From positions 744,001 through 808,000 of the forward strand of contig JACTAT010000049.1 in assembly GCA_014526335.1 (NCBI GenBank): a stretch of DNA of 64,000 nt. The letters are read 5' to 3'. Source of the DNA: Chrysaora quinquecirrha (lineage: Eukaryota; Cnidaria; Scyphozoa; Semaeostomeae; Pelagiidae). The notes under the pieces are model-generated. The model saw only the letters and a list, made by a program, of their open reading frames with translations, had not been told where the DNA came from and did no database searches. Made by a program: the position numbers and the translations under genes. The stretch's first letter is position 1, and the number at the start of each line of letters is the position of its first letter. This document shows positions 20,616 through 29,637 of the stretch, one piece after another.

Positions 20616-20655
20616 GTACAAGCTTTCGTTCATTGTTGCGCAGACTCTACTCTTT
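20616..20655. repeat. Right terminal inverted repeat of the 5.18-kb DNA transposon
   Basis: Ends GCGCAGACTCTACTCTTT; pairs with 15477-15516. Confidence 0.85.
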
Positions 20656-20720
20656 CTGTTAGATGAGTTGACGCTGCACGCAGGCTACTTTTCGAATAGA
20701 ACTGGAACCACAATCTTCGA

Positions 20721-21590
20721 TTATGTCAGCTTGTCAACAGACATTGCTTCAAGCCCGTGAAAACGAGACTCGATTTGATCCCGGAAACCACAAATTCTGC
20801 CAACGTCATGCTCTTTGAAAATCGAAGGCAAGTTAATGAGCTGATTTATGCGGGCATGTTGAATCACATTGGGCTTGTCCAATTGCTTCTTTAACAAATC
20901 AACTGCAATGACGTAGTTGGATCCAGTTATCGGTAATCCTCCAATCACAGAGCAAGCAGGCTCTTCGAGATATCCTTTCAAATATTTCAGCTTATCCACG
21001 TCTGCTAAATCTCTGTTTTCATGTATGGCGCTGGAAAAACTGTCCCAAAATTCTCTAAATTCGTGCACTTTTCCGGCGAATTTCTTGATCTCCAATTGAG
21101 GGAGCTTGATTCTCACTTTTCATTTTCCACTCTTGCTGTTCTCACTAGCTGCTTCACTAGTTTTAGAATTTACTGAACCACATGTAGCGATTCTTTCGTT
21201 TGAAACAGTTCTGGCAATGCTTACTGATCTTATTGACATAACTTCTTCTTCCTTTTGTAATTCTTCTTTGACATTGATCAATGCATCCGTTATCTTGTTG
21301 TCATATTAACTGGCATCTTTTCACTCTATATCACAGGCCTCTTCGCTTTCTTTGGCCAACATGTACTCTAGGATTTGCTTATCCCAGTATCTCAGGTCAT
21401 TTTTTTGTTCCCTTAACTGATCTGCATACTTCTTGAGTCTCCTTATGTCAAGTTCAAAATCGCCATTTTTCAAGTTCTCTATCGTGTTCACGATTCTTGT
21501 TACATTTCTTCGAAAAACGCTTTGTCTCTTCTTCAAATAATCAATGTTTTCTGTTACTTGACTCAAAATATCCAGTTCCAGGTGGACCAA
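20721..21590 (-). pseudogene. BEL/Pao gag (Pao A, 5' part)
   Basis: Two minus-strand pieces. 21321-21590 begins MVHLELDILSQVTENIDYLK and is a helical Lys/Arg/Glu-rich N-terminal segment. 20721-21116 begins MRIKLPQLEIKKFAGKVHEF and contains EFWDSFSSAIHENRDLADVD, KLKYLKGYLEEPACSVIGGL and IAVDLLKKQLDKPN, the signature order of the DUF1759 gag domain of BEL/Pao elements. A gap with stops separates the pieces (21117-21320). The downstream part continues at 15412 beyond the inserted DNA transposon. No LTR was recognised upstream. Confidence 0.75.
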
Positions 21591-21835
21591 GTGTTGTAGA
21601 TTGCAATCTACATCTATTATATTAATTCGATAAGATTAAAAGCAAAGAAATACACTCAAAATTCCGCTTCGTATTCCATATTCGATAAACTCTTCTTAAC
21701 TCTACTTTGCAACTATGAAGACTGATTTAAGATTACATGTACATTACAATACATCATTCCTATGTAAAACCTTTCAACCAATGAAATTACAGAAAACAGG
21801 AAACAGAATATTTTTTACATGAGCTTTGAATAAAA

Positions 21836-22453
21836 CTACAACAGCCTTAAGTTGACCCATAAAGCTTGCCATATCCTAATACATGAGAAGCAATGGACAC
21901 TTTGCAACAAGGTACCATGATACTTTGCGCGCACTGATGAGGATTCCCAACAAGTTTTTCTCTTGTTCTTTCTTATCTCCTTTGTTTTCACATCATCTGC
22001 TTTACTCGCTACAGCAGCATTACTATTATTAACAACCTCTTCTTTTTCGCTCAACTTGCCATCATCTTCATCATTGTCAACGTCATCCTCATCATCATCA
22101 TCATCATCATCTTGCATTTCCTGAAATCTGTGTCTCAGCTCCTTCATATTCTGAGGTTTCTTTGCCATGAAACGCATGCATAGGGGTTTATACCCCCTCC
22201 CCTTTTTGGCTTCCTTTTCAATAGCGTAGAATCTATCTTTACCTTTGTATTGTATTATATTATATAGCATTATATTACACCAGGTTTTACGATTTCTTCT
22301 TGGTTTCTCGATAACTCTGCCGACAAGATTATCTATAATGTACGGTTGATGTTTGTTCACATCTATCTTTCCCACAACCTCGTCAAAATTTAGCAATGAT
22401 TCCTGGACCTCCGGTGACTTGGCCTCTTTAGAAATTTGCCCCGCTCTTGCCAT
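21836..22453 (-). CDS. Hypothetical 205-aa protein with acidic run
   Basis: Open frame beginning MARAGQISKEAKSPEVQESL, with a folded-looking part (NLVGRVIEKPRRNRKTWCNI, then QYKGKDRFYAIEKEA), an Asp run from an expanded (GAT)n tract, and a basic stretch (KTKEIRKNKRKTCWESSS). The last about 30 residues look non-coding. No family recognised. The frame at 22883-23161 on the same strand may be an upstream exon. Confidence 0.35.
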   Translation of the reverse strand: MARAGQISKEAKSPEVQESLLNFDEVVGKIDVNKHQPYIIDNLVGRVIEKPRRNRKTWCNIMLYNIIQYKGKDRFYAIEKEAKKGRGYKPLCMRFMAKKPQNMKELRHRFQEMQDDDDDDDEDDVDNDEDDGKLSEKEEVVNNSNAAVASKADDVKTKEIRKNKRKTCWESSSVRAKYHGTLLQSVHCFSCIRIWQALWVNLRLL

Positions 22454-22623
22454 TGACCTTTCAACATATCCTTCAATTAAAATGAAATCAAATATTCAAA
22501 CATATGGAAAAACATATGATTCAATTTCAAAAGAATATGGCCATTTGAAAGGGAAAACACAGAAACAGAAATCAGTGGAGATCCATGATGATAGGCAACC
22601 TTTGAACATACAACGATGAGGAT

Positions 22624-22655
22624 ACTTCGTAGATAGATAGATAGATAGATAGAAA
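22624..22655. repeat. (TAGA)n microsatellite
   Basis: Six or more tandem TAGA units. Confidence 0.9.
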
Positions 22656-22882
22656 ACAACCCACAAACAATTCTCGTTACAATGCTACATCCTAACTATT
22701 CTCGCCTTCTAACTGATTTATTGCTTGTCCTTGATACATATACTTATTTCCTGCATTACTTATTTTAATAGCATAACATGTTCTCATTTCATCTTTGAAA
22801 TCCTCTCTAACAGACATAATGAATTACCTCCTTACCTTCATTCAAACAATCCATAATATCAGAAAAATCGGGCATGGCTGAA

Positions 22883-23161
22883 TTAACATCTCGTCTTTGA
22901 TCTTTCCATAATTTCAAAACTTTTGCTTTTCTCACTTTCTAACGGTTTAAGTTCCTCCAGCCCTGTTTCAATTTCATTTTGTTGAAGTAAACGATCTTCA
23001 TGCTCAGCTTCTTCATCATTTGTTTTGTTCTCTGATTCGACTATGATTCTCTTTTTCTCTAACGTTCCACCTCCATCATCAACAGAAACAGGTTTTTCTT
23101 CGCTTATCCCTTTTCCATTATTCATCGTCTTTCCAAATGAAAATGTTGTAAATTTTCTCAA
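22883..23161 (-). CDS. Hypothetical 92-aa acidic ORF
   Basis: Begins MRKFTTFSFGKTMNNGKGIS and is Glu/Asp/Lys-rich (NKTNDEEAEHEDRLLQQNEI). It lies upstream of 21836-22453 on the same strand, so the two could be exons of one gene; no clear splice signals support this. No domain seen. Confidence 0.25.
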   Translation of the reverse strand: MRKFTTFSFGKTMNNGKGISEEKPVSVDDGGGTLEKKRIIVESENKTNDEEAEHEDRLLQQNEIETGLEELKPLESEKSKSFEIMERSKTRC

Positions 23162-23447
23162 CGCATTTGTAACTCTCTACTCATAGTTATACACTGCTAT
23201 GCAACTTTTATCGTCTTATGTTACACCATTGTCTGCAGAATCATAACCAAGGCTCGACACTATGCTCTTCTTCATCATGTTCATCACATTCTGAGACATA
23301 TGTTCACTCTATATAATTTTCTACTTTAAAATTTCTTATGAAAATATGTGACCTTTTGCTAGTATACTGTTTCTTATAAACTATAAGAAATCAAGCACAA
23401 TAGTTTCTTGTAAAAAATTCGTATAAAAGTATAAGAAACTAAGTACT

Positions 23448-23668
23448 TCAGAAAATTTCTTGTAGTTTATAAGAAAGATAATAATATAAAAAAATTAATA
23501 AAATGTTACTCACATCAATAGAATATCCAATCTGTATAAATGTTGCGGGTGTAAGTGAAATGCCAAAAAGGCATAGTTTCTTTGTCTCGCTCCCCAAACC
23601 AAACTTTAAAATCACAGCACTTTCTCCAAATGAGGACACCTTATCTGGAAATTTTCGAATCAACATCT
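23448..23668 (-). repeat. Left half of the interrupted LINE-associated repeat
   Basis: Matches 12930-13040 closely in reverse complement (protein text LIRKFPDKVSSFGESAVILK). It stops exactly at the left end of the 10.29-kb element. The other half is at 33958-34083. Confidence 0.8.
23662..23668. repeat. Left target-site duplication of the main element
   Basis: AACATCT, repeated at 33958-33964. The paralogous uninterrupted site is at 12923-12929 (reverse complement). The exact length (6-8 bp) is ambiguous because the neighbouring bases differ by one. Confidence 0.8.
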
Positions 23669-23927
23669 GTAGGTTGCAAACTGGGCGCCATTGCGCAGTG
23701 ACGTCATCAGTGATGTCATCAGGTCGCGCTATAGTGTGACCGTTTTTATGGATCTAGTATGTTGATTTCCCATACCACGTCATCAGTGATGCCATAAGTG
23801 ACGTCATCATCAGTGACGTTATCATCAGTGATGTCATCAGGTCGTGCTGTACTGCGATGGTTTTTAATCTAACGCGATGGTTTCTCCAACCTCGTTTTCA
23901 AGACTTCTTGCAATGCAGCACACAGAT
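23669..23927. repeat. Left terminal inverted repeat, with CRE-like arrays
   Basis: Contains repeated (GTGACGTCATCA)-type words, e.g. CAGTGACGTCATCAGTGATG, in two clusters separated by TTTTTATGGATCTAGTATG, and ends near TGCAGCACACA. It matches the reverse complement of 33690-33956. TGACGTCA is the palindromic CREB/ATF site. Confidence 0.85.
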
Positions 23928-23984
23928 GTTAAATAATAACAGAGATTCAAACATGAAACAATAAGTTTGCAATTGGATTTTGAA

Positions 23985-24115
23985 TTATTTAATTGAATTA
24001 TTAAATTGTAAATTGTATTATTAAATTGTAAATTGAATTATTAACGTGTAAATTGAATTATTAAATTGTAAATTGAATTATTAAATTAAATTGGGTTGAA
24101 TTGAATTATCAAATT
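23985..24115. repeat. AT-rich tandem repeat inside the left terminal region
   Basis: Five or more degenerate units of AATTGAATTATTAAATTGTA. Confidence 0.85.
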
Positions 24116-24439
24116 ATTTCAAAACAAGCTAGCAATACTTCTATGTGATGGGGAAACAAGCTGGTAATTGAATTATAGATACAACATCATTCAAGCGAAA
24201 ATATACCCCTTATACATTATTCATAAGACTAATCCGAGCAATTTAACAATGACCTAATGAAGAAGAATAATGTCTAAAAATGTTATGAATATAACTGGTA
24301 ATAGATGATTAAATATGCACATATAGGGATATTTTATATTCGAAATTTGGCGATTAGACTATGGTCATTTTGCTTTGAGTGTCTATCAACTCCTATAAAT
24401 ATATAACATTTACAGATTGGATTATCTATCAACTGAAGC

Positions 24440-24655
24440 GGTGTTATCATACCGGGATTCCATAATAGTTATAAAGGCATCTTGAAGTGGGACAATATCG
24501 GGCTAGTGTTTGGTAAAGGAGGCGACATAGGGAGGAGAATCTGTTAGCAGATTGACATGTTGAATAAAGAAGAATTTGGGGCGTTAAAAGCAACATTACA
24601 CAACTTAAATAGATGAATTACAAGAACATTATAAGAAGATAATAAACAATATTAG
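24440..24655 (+). pseudogene. Plus-strand C-terminal remnant of a KGG-family gene (main element)
   Basis: Reads LKWDNIGLVFGKGGDIGRRI, a stop, then NKEEFGALKATLHN, clearly matching the end of the intact minus-strand gene that starts at the next base. It mirrors 11335-11481 beside KGG copy 1. Confidence 0.65.
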
Positions 24656-25102
24656 TTAAATTAAATTATTACCTTTCAAAAAGTCATAATGTTCTTGTAA
24701 TTCATCCAGAGGGTTGTGCGCCATTGCCTTCAGCGCCCCAAATTCTTGTATGTTACGGCATGGCATCCCAATCTTCCGACAAATTTCTCTTTCTATATTG
24801 CCACCTTTGTAGTATACTAGTCCGATATTATTCCACTCCACGATATCCATAATTATTTGTATTGAATCTCGGCATTTAAATGCTGGTCCAGTTGGCTCAT
24901 ATCTTAATCCATGAATGTTATGAAAACACCAATTATACGTACGGCGCCACTTGTCTTCAATATCCTCAAACAGAGTACATGGGATATACTCCCGCACAAA
25001 GGATGTTACACCATCATCTAACAGGATTGCTAGCTTTCTTATACATTGTTTCTTTCGAGTTGTTTGAATGTATTCCACATCCATGAGAGCTTTACTTGAC
25101 AT
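24656..25102 (-). CDS. KGG-family protein, 148 aa, intact (copy 2, in main element)
   Basis: The start is at ATG 25102, immediately after a conserved 3' splice site (TTATTCTAG). The intron runs 25104-25590 and is 487 nt, against 107 nt in copy 1, because a repeat (25230-25430) sits in it. The protein begins MSSKALMDVEYIQT and is collinear with copy 1 (about 60% identical by hand count, same length). It keeps KWRRTYNWCFHNIHGL, KCRDS, YYKGGNIEREICRKIG, RNIQEFGALKAM and LQEHYDFL. Among the larger genes of the element this is the only frame without a break. A D-x-E near the start and a compact alpha/beta size suit a nuclease-like fold, but no catalytic set can be proved by eye. Confidence 0.7.
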   Translation of the reverse strand: MSSKALMDVEYIQTTRKKQCIRKLAILLDDGVTSFVREYIPCTLFEDIEDKWRRTYNWCFHNIHGLRYEPTGPAFKCRDSIQIIMDIVEWNNIGLVYYKGGNIEREICRKIGMPCRNIQEFGALKAMAHNPLDELQEHYDFLKGNNLI

Positions 25103-25229
25103 TCTAGAATAATAAGGTAGAATAAAAGATAGTAAAAATTGTTTGAAATTGATAGTGTGGTTCAAAGCGTGTTTACTATCCTACTTCATCAAACAGATTG
25201 AATAATAAAACTTAACAGGGCCTTGATGA

Positions 25230-25430
25230 GCAGCATTATCTATCTATCAAGGATCTCCCGTGTCCAAGAATTTCTCATACATGGAAAAGTCTTCAGCCAA
25301 CTGTTCTGAAGCTCACCAAAGGACTGTTGCAACGAATGGCCTACGCTGCATGGGAGCTCAACACTGTCTCTCATAACATTGGCCAGTGCATTCTAGCCTT
25401 TCAAGTCTGAGAGGGGCAGTGTTAATTAGA
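25230..25430 (-). repeat. Repeat block shared with 43.90-44.06 and 54.71-54.87 kb
   Basis: The reverse complement of this block matches 43900-44060 and its duplicate: shared words include TTTCCATGTATGAGAAATTC (plus sense at 44 kb) and GGTGTTAATTAGACGATAA-like text at the edge. It lies inside the KGG copy 2 intron and so is a later insertion or a duplicated piece. Confidence 0.65.
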
Positions 25431-25590
25431 CGATAAAAATGATGAATTAATCTTATTAGTTTTATAAAATTGAAAAATTCTTAGGGTCCAAGCGGACTGA
25501 GTGGTTCGAGTGTTTATGTGGTCTGGATTATATTCACATAAAACTATACAAAAACCAAAAATTACAAAAATAAAAATAAAAATTACATAC

Positions 25591-26010
25591 CTGAACTTTC
25601 TTCTATGGACAACTAAAAAATAAAGAATTAGAAATTTAGTTGAAAGAATAGAAAGAAGAATTTGAAGTGAGAGATTCTAGGCCCAACTGAATCTTGAAAC
25701 TTCGTAAAGTTTCATAGTCTTTAGAATAAGTTATGGTCAAAACAAATAAAAATGAAACATCCTTAAATAAGCAAGAAATAGTTATTATAAGCTAAAATGA
25801 TAAGAAAACTACATTTCTAACACTTTTCTGAGAAAAAAGTAAGAATTGAAACAAAGAATTGAAGTAAGAGATTCTAGGCTCGGCCGGGTCTCGAAACTTC
25901 ATAAGTTTCATGGCTTTTAGAATAAGTTATGACCAAACAAATAAAAATGAAACATCCTTAAATAAGCAAGAAATAGTTATTATAAGTTAAAATGATAAGA
26001 AAACTACATT
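25591..26010. promoter_or_regulatory. KGG leader exon and two tandem copies of the repeated upstream block
   Basis: The exon end CTGAACTTTC (plus text) abuts the donor at 25590. The block of 10399 then occurs twice in a row (about 25620-25830 and 25850-26010), each with AAACTTCRTAAGTTTCA-like and AAATGAAACATCCTTAAATA words. Confidence 0.65.
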
Positions 26011-26017
26011 GAGTGTT

Positions 26018-26400
26018 TAGCTTTGCTGACGTGACGCCAATTTTATTTTTTCCCGCGATAAAATCCTCGTCATGTGACGCGTCGCAATCGAATGACTTTC
26101 TGAAGAAGGCTAGATCTGATTGCCTGGTTGGTTATGTTTCAAACTTACAGCGATTTGATTGGTTAAAACTTTTATTTCCAAGGTTTCTTCAAAAAGACTT
26201 TGAAAAGTTCTAGAAAGTTCTGAAGAAGGCTAGATCTGATTGGTTGGCTGGTTATGTTTCAAACTTACAGCGATTTGATTGGTTAAAACTCTTGTTTCCA
26301 TGGCTTCTTCGAAGGCTTCTAGAAACCCTCAAAACCATTGAGTTTGTTGTTTTTATTTTGCTTCAGCCTACTTCAGTCTGTTGTGTGTTTAGTTGTGCGT
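26018..26400 (+). promoter_or_regulatory. Conserved promoter-like block before RING copy 2
   Basis: Repeats the block at 10690: TGCTGACGTGACGCCA, GTGACGCGTCG, inverted CCAAT (GATTGGTTGG). A segment of about 80 bp (GAAGAAGGCTAGATCTGATT through ATTTGATTGGTTAAAACT) is duplicated in tandem at 26100-26190 and 26222-26310. Between them GAAAAGTTCTAGAAAGTTCT adds heat-shock-element-like TTC/GAA spacing. Confidence 0.6.
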
Positions 26401-26412
26401 CTTAGAGAAAAG

Positions 26413-26800
26413 ATGATTGGAGCAAGAAGAGCAATTGTCAGCTTGCAGCCAATGATCAGTATTTCAGAACAACTGCTCCATTTGTCTAACAAATGAGTTG
26501 GATGATGCTTACTACTCGAGGTGCCGACAGTGTGAGCAATTTTTTCATCTGAGATGCATAAACCAGTAAGTTGTTTCAAGCATTCACTTAGGCCTATAAT
26601 AATTATTTCAAACATTCGCTTAACTAATTATTGCAAGTATTTATTTCTTTCTTTTTTATTTCAGATGGCGTTTAAGAATGAATTCATGCCCGTTATGCAG
26701 ACTCATACCATACAATGCTGTTATACTAGAGGTAATTTGTAAAAGCATAATTTATACTCATTTAAATAGACTTGCTAGACTGGAAAGATCTTATCATATA
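26413..26800 (+). pseudogene. RING-finger protein gene, copy 2 (main element)
   Basis: ATG 26413 gives MIGARRAIVSLQPMI. A 17-nt deletion near 26449, relative to copy 1, shifts the frame before the RING. In the restored reading frame the ligands are all visible: CSICL, CRQC, FFHLRC and, after the intron 26566-26664 (GTAAGT...TTTCAG, 99 nt, phase 2), WRLRMNSCPLCR. This is a RING-H2-like C/C, C/C, H/C, C/C order. Such proteins are usually ubiquitin E3 ligases; viruses use them against host factors. It is driven from the conserved promoter block and runs toward the virion genes. Confidence 0.65.
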
Positions 26801-26838
26801 AATATTCTCTTTATTTTTATATTGCTGCTCAAACACCA

Positions 26839-27364
26839 ATGCAATCTTCAGAATCTGTGGTATTACAACCTTCAGAATCTGCGTTAGCATGACCTACAGA
26901 ATCTGCATTAGCACGACCTACAATGGTGCGTGATGTAATGGTGCAAACAGCGCTTCAAGAGATAACAGACAGGGCATTCAACACTGTCAACGAGGATGAT
27001 GTAGGTATCAGTGGTACTGATGGTTATGGGCTTGTCGCTGATTATGGTAGTGAAGATAGTCTGGATGATGATGATATTTCTAAAGAGAGCATTCGTTGAT
27101 GCATTCGAGGATGCATTCGTTCAACGACCTTATAATTCGCTAGAAGAAGAGGGCAATCCTTTTATGGAGAGAATAATAAGGTTTGCATATGAAAGTAACG
27201 AGAACGTTGGATTTTTAATTCGTATGATTGAATTTAAAGAAATGATGGGTAGAATGTCGAGGAATTTCCCAGGACGAATAATGATTAGAGTTAACCCACC
27301 ATCTGAACGCTTTCTGTTTACATCATTCAAAGAAGAAATCAGTTATATAACCCTTAGTTATTGA
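26839..27364 (+). pseudogene. Acidic hypothetical protein with ESALA repeats (one stop, one frameshift)
   Basis: The frame from ATG 26839 reads MQSSESVVLQPSESALA, a TGA (26890-26892), then PTESALARPTMVRDVMVQ; the repeat partner has CGA where this has TGA, so the stop is probably a CpG-type transition. The frame ends in DYGSEDSLDDDDISKESIR and a stop at 27099. A shifted frame continues to 27364 (AFVDAFEDAFVQRPYNSLEE ... GFLIRMIEFKEMMGRM). The change lies within a triple GATGCATTCG repeat near 27090, a natural slippage site. No known domain; its position before the core and capsid genes suggests a virion or scaffold protein. Confidence 0.5.
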
Positions 27365-27508
27365 CTCTGATTGTTCTATCTTGTATATTGTTTCACATTA
27401 ATGAATTGTTGTTGAAATGTTTTTATTCAATTAATGAAGTTGATGACTTACAAATATCTTTCATCTCAAATCTCTTATAAATACAATGCATGCACCTAGT
27501 AATTAAAG

Positions 27509-27774
27509 ATGGGTAAGCCTAAGAGACAGGGTAGAAAGAAACAGCGTATAAAGAGAATTAGAGGTAAAGGTCTTTTTAAAAACCTTCAAAATTGGATCGT
27601 TAAAACAGCGATTGGCATTACACCATAATCAGGCTTGCAACGGGAATTAGGAAAAAGGGGTGGAAAAAAGACAAACATTTACAATTTATCCCTAGAGAAG
27701 TCTGGAGAGCTGCTGGGGTACCAAAGAGAACGCTGAATAAATTTGCGTATGCTAAAAAATCTGATTTCAAATAA
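27509..27774 (+). pseudogene. Small basic virion-core-like protein in two frames
   Basis: ATG 27509 gives 39 residues beginning MGKPKRQGRKKQRIKRIRGK, ending at 27628. A different frame then carries coding-like text from 27631 to the stop at 27772 (GIRKKGWKKDKHLQFIPREV ... LNKFAYAKKSDFK). The two probably formed one basic protein of under 90 residues with one frame lesion near 27628. The final TAA overlaps the ATG of the next gene (TAATG). Extreme Lys/Arg content fits a DNA-condensing core protein. Confidence 0.5.
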
Positions 27775-28085
27775 TGGCGTCACTAGCAGGAACTATTATT
27801 GCTTCAATGATTTTTGATGATATGTTAAAAAATGATGGCGGTCAGGAAGCAACCGAGTTGATCAGAGGTGGCTATGAAAGGAAGACAGCATTAGAAAATT
27901 CTAGAAAGATGGGGTCCGCAGTAGCACTAGCAGCAGTTAGACAAGCAATTGAGCAAGGAGGAAGAGCATTGGCTAGAAATATTAGCAAACAAGCCGTAAA
28001 AAAATTCGCATTAAAAGGCGCAAAAGCAGCTGCCAAAGGTGGTGCCATAGCTGCAACTGGTTTAGATGTTGAGAAGAAAGCTTAG
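27774..28085 (+). CDS. Ala-rich amphipathic protein, 103 aa, candidate minor core/virion protein
   Basis: Starts MASLAGTIIASMIFDDMLKN, has a charged middle (GGYERKTALENSRKMG) and an alanine/lysine-rich helical end (KKFALKGAKAAAKGGAIAAT). The start overlaps the previous stop by one base, and the end overlaps the ATG of the basic ORF at 28066 by 20 nt in another frame. No domain name, but a small hydrophobic/amphipathic protein between core and capsid genes recalls membrane-lytic or cement proteins of adenovirus-like particles. That comparison is inference. Confidence 0.5.
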   Translation: MASLAGTIIASMIFDDMLKNDGGQEATELIRGGYERKTALENSRKMGSAVALAAVRQAIEQGGRALARNISKQAVKKFALKGAKAAAKGGAIAATGLDVEKKA

Positions 28086-28185
28086 AAAGCGACTCAATGG
28101 TGGTAGGAAAACAACCAGAAAACGTAGACGAAAGAAGAGAAAAATTCACAAAGCCGGTTCTCATGTTACTAACATTTCAATCTAA
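28066..28185 (+). CDS. Arg/Lys-rich 39-aa protein, core-peptide-like
   Basis: ATG 28066 to TAA 28185. The sequence runs MLRRKLRKRLNGGRKTTRK, then RRRKKRKIHKAGSHVTNISI; about half the residues are Lys or Arg. It is either an independent short gene or the C-terminus of the overlapping 27774 gene after a frame lesion. Very short, highly basic peptides condense DNA in adenovirus-type cores. Confidence 0.5.
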   Translation: MLRRKLRKRLNGGRKTTRKRRRKKRKIHKAGSHVTNISI

Positions 28186-28202
28186 TATTAAATCATACCA
28201 TA

Positions 28203-29055
28203 GTGTTATTTAAGATCTGTGCTTCAATAAGTTCATATCGCATCTTCCATACAATAGTATGTAAATATATCAGCTGTATATATAGTGAAAAGGTTAAAGT
28301 GTTGACAAAACCTCATGTAAATATTTGCAATCAAAGCAAATACTTGTTGCCCGGCGTTCGAATTCAATGGCGATTGAGTCCAAACAGCAATGTGTTTTGT
28401 TTGATGAGGAAGACTGGAAACACTTCATGTCTGTACATTTCCGAAGTAAAACTGGTGCTTCGTCACATACATGTTAAAGATGATGTATTGAAAGGAATTG
28501 AAAGAACGCTTATGAAAACTAATGCAATTTACCCAGTCTTTCAACCTCGCATGACAAGCTACTTAATCAATACCGCAACAACCAGCTGGGTTCAAGATAA
28601 TGTGTTCAACGGAAAGATTCCAAACAGATTGTTTTTTGCGCTGGTTGATAATGCATCATTCAATGGAGCGGATGAAGGAAATCCGTTTGAGTTTGAACAT
28701 GTTTCTGTTTCTGCAATTCAAATGACTGTTGACAATCAAGAAATTACCCCACCTCCAAGATTGAATTATGATGATGATGATTACTTTGATGCCTACAGTC
28801 GCTTGGTGACCAGTTTGAATAATTCACCTAGCCTAATTGATTATGATAGATTCAAACAAGGATCGGCAATCTATGGTTTTGATTTTACACAAAGGAAACT
28901 GTGCAGATGAGCAATATTTGCTTAAAAGAGAGGGTAATCTGAGAATAAGTATAAATTTTGCAAACGCTGTTGACAGTTTGATGAATATTGTAATTTTACG
29001 TGAATTTGATAGGGTCATTCAAATTGATAGTCATAAAAACGTCATTCGAGATTAG
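28203..29055 (+). pseudogene. Major-capsid-like protein, C-terminal half, frameshifted
   Basis: Coding text is convincing from about 28350 (LLPGVRIQWRLSPNSNVFCL). It continues through VKDDVLKGIERTLMKTNAIY, IPNRLFFALVDNASFNGADE, GNPFEFEHVSVSAIQMTVDN and QGSAIYGFDFTQ. A frame change near 28900 moves the ending to the next frame: REGNLRISINFANAVDSLMN and EFDRVIQIDSHKNVIRD. These phrases match, from memory, a protein family annotated in many invertebrates as F54H12.2-like and thought to be viral double-jelly-roll capsid protein. The N-terminal half is absent: sequence before 28340 is unrelated and the preceding gene ends at 28185. So there is an internal deletion and one frameshift. Confidence 0.7.
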
Positions 29056-29060
29056 TAATT

Positions 29061-29493
29061 ATGGATGATATAACGATTAATAACTTACTTGTAAAATGTG
29101 AAAAGCTACCTCATTTCCATGGTGAAAGATGAAATCAAAAACATAGACATTCATTCTCTACCTTGTTCATTTATTTTCAATGAAGATAATGTTACTGGTA
29201 AAGGAACCTACTGGGTAGCTATCTATATTGCTGATGATGGTGGATTGGATTTGTATGATTCGTTTGGTGAACCTCCTATGTTGAAAGAATTTCTAGACTT
29301 TATTAGTCCCTTCAAGCTCGCTTATAATAAGGTTCAAGTTCAGTCCTATGAGACTGCTACATGTGGACAACATTGTATATTCTTTCTAATTAATAGAACA
29401 AAAAACGTTTCAATGAACTCAATGGTTAATAAATATTTCAACATTCAGAACAAGTTAGATAACGATTTATTTGTTTACGACTATGTTAAATGA
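29061..29493 (+). pseudogene. Adenain-like cysteine protease, catalytic His lost
   Basis: ATG 29061 opens MDDITINNLLVKCEKLPHFH, then a one-base frame change near 29120 moves to the frame that runs to 29493. That frame has GKGTYWVAIYIADDGGLDLY, DSFGEPP and ETATCGQHCIFFLI. The order (aromatic-Trp strand, Asp strand, Gln-x-Cys helix) is that of adenovirus-type maturation proteases, with the Cys and Gln side intact. The His expected just before the Trp is Tyr here (GTYW), a one-base C-to-T change that would abolish the triad. Normally the enzyme trims virion precursors. It directly follows the capsid gene. Confidence 0.72.
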
Positions 29494-29499
29494 AGATAT

Positions 29500-29637
29500 A
29501 ATTTAAAATAATGTTAAAACAGTTTGTTAATCAGTTTGTTATAATAGTTTGTTAACACAGTTTAGAATAATGTTAAAACAGTTTAGAATATTGTTACAAC
29601 AGTTTAGAAAAATGTTAATACAATTTGTTAAAATAGT
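29500..29637. repeat. Degenerate repeats between convergent protease and polymerase genes
   Basis: Six or so imperfect units of GTTAAAACAGTTTAGAATAA / CAGTTTGTTAA. This is the junction of the two opposing transcription units and may hold both 3' ends. Confidence 0.7.

Larger units (their letters stand above)
15477..20655. mobile_element. 5.18-kb DNA transposon inserted in BEL/Pao A
   Basis: Bounded by 40-bp terminal inverted repeats and lying between the gag and protease parts of one BEL/Pao element, which dates its insertion after that of the retrotransposon. It carries a broken multi-exon gene (16240-18376) on the plus strand, a stray BEL/Pao scrap at 15600-15660, and about 2 kb without recognisable genes. 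No clear target-site duplication is visible (left flank TTTCGT, right flank CTGTTA), and I cannot place it in a superfamily from its ends. Confidence 0.7.
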
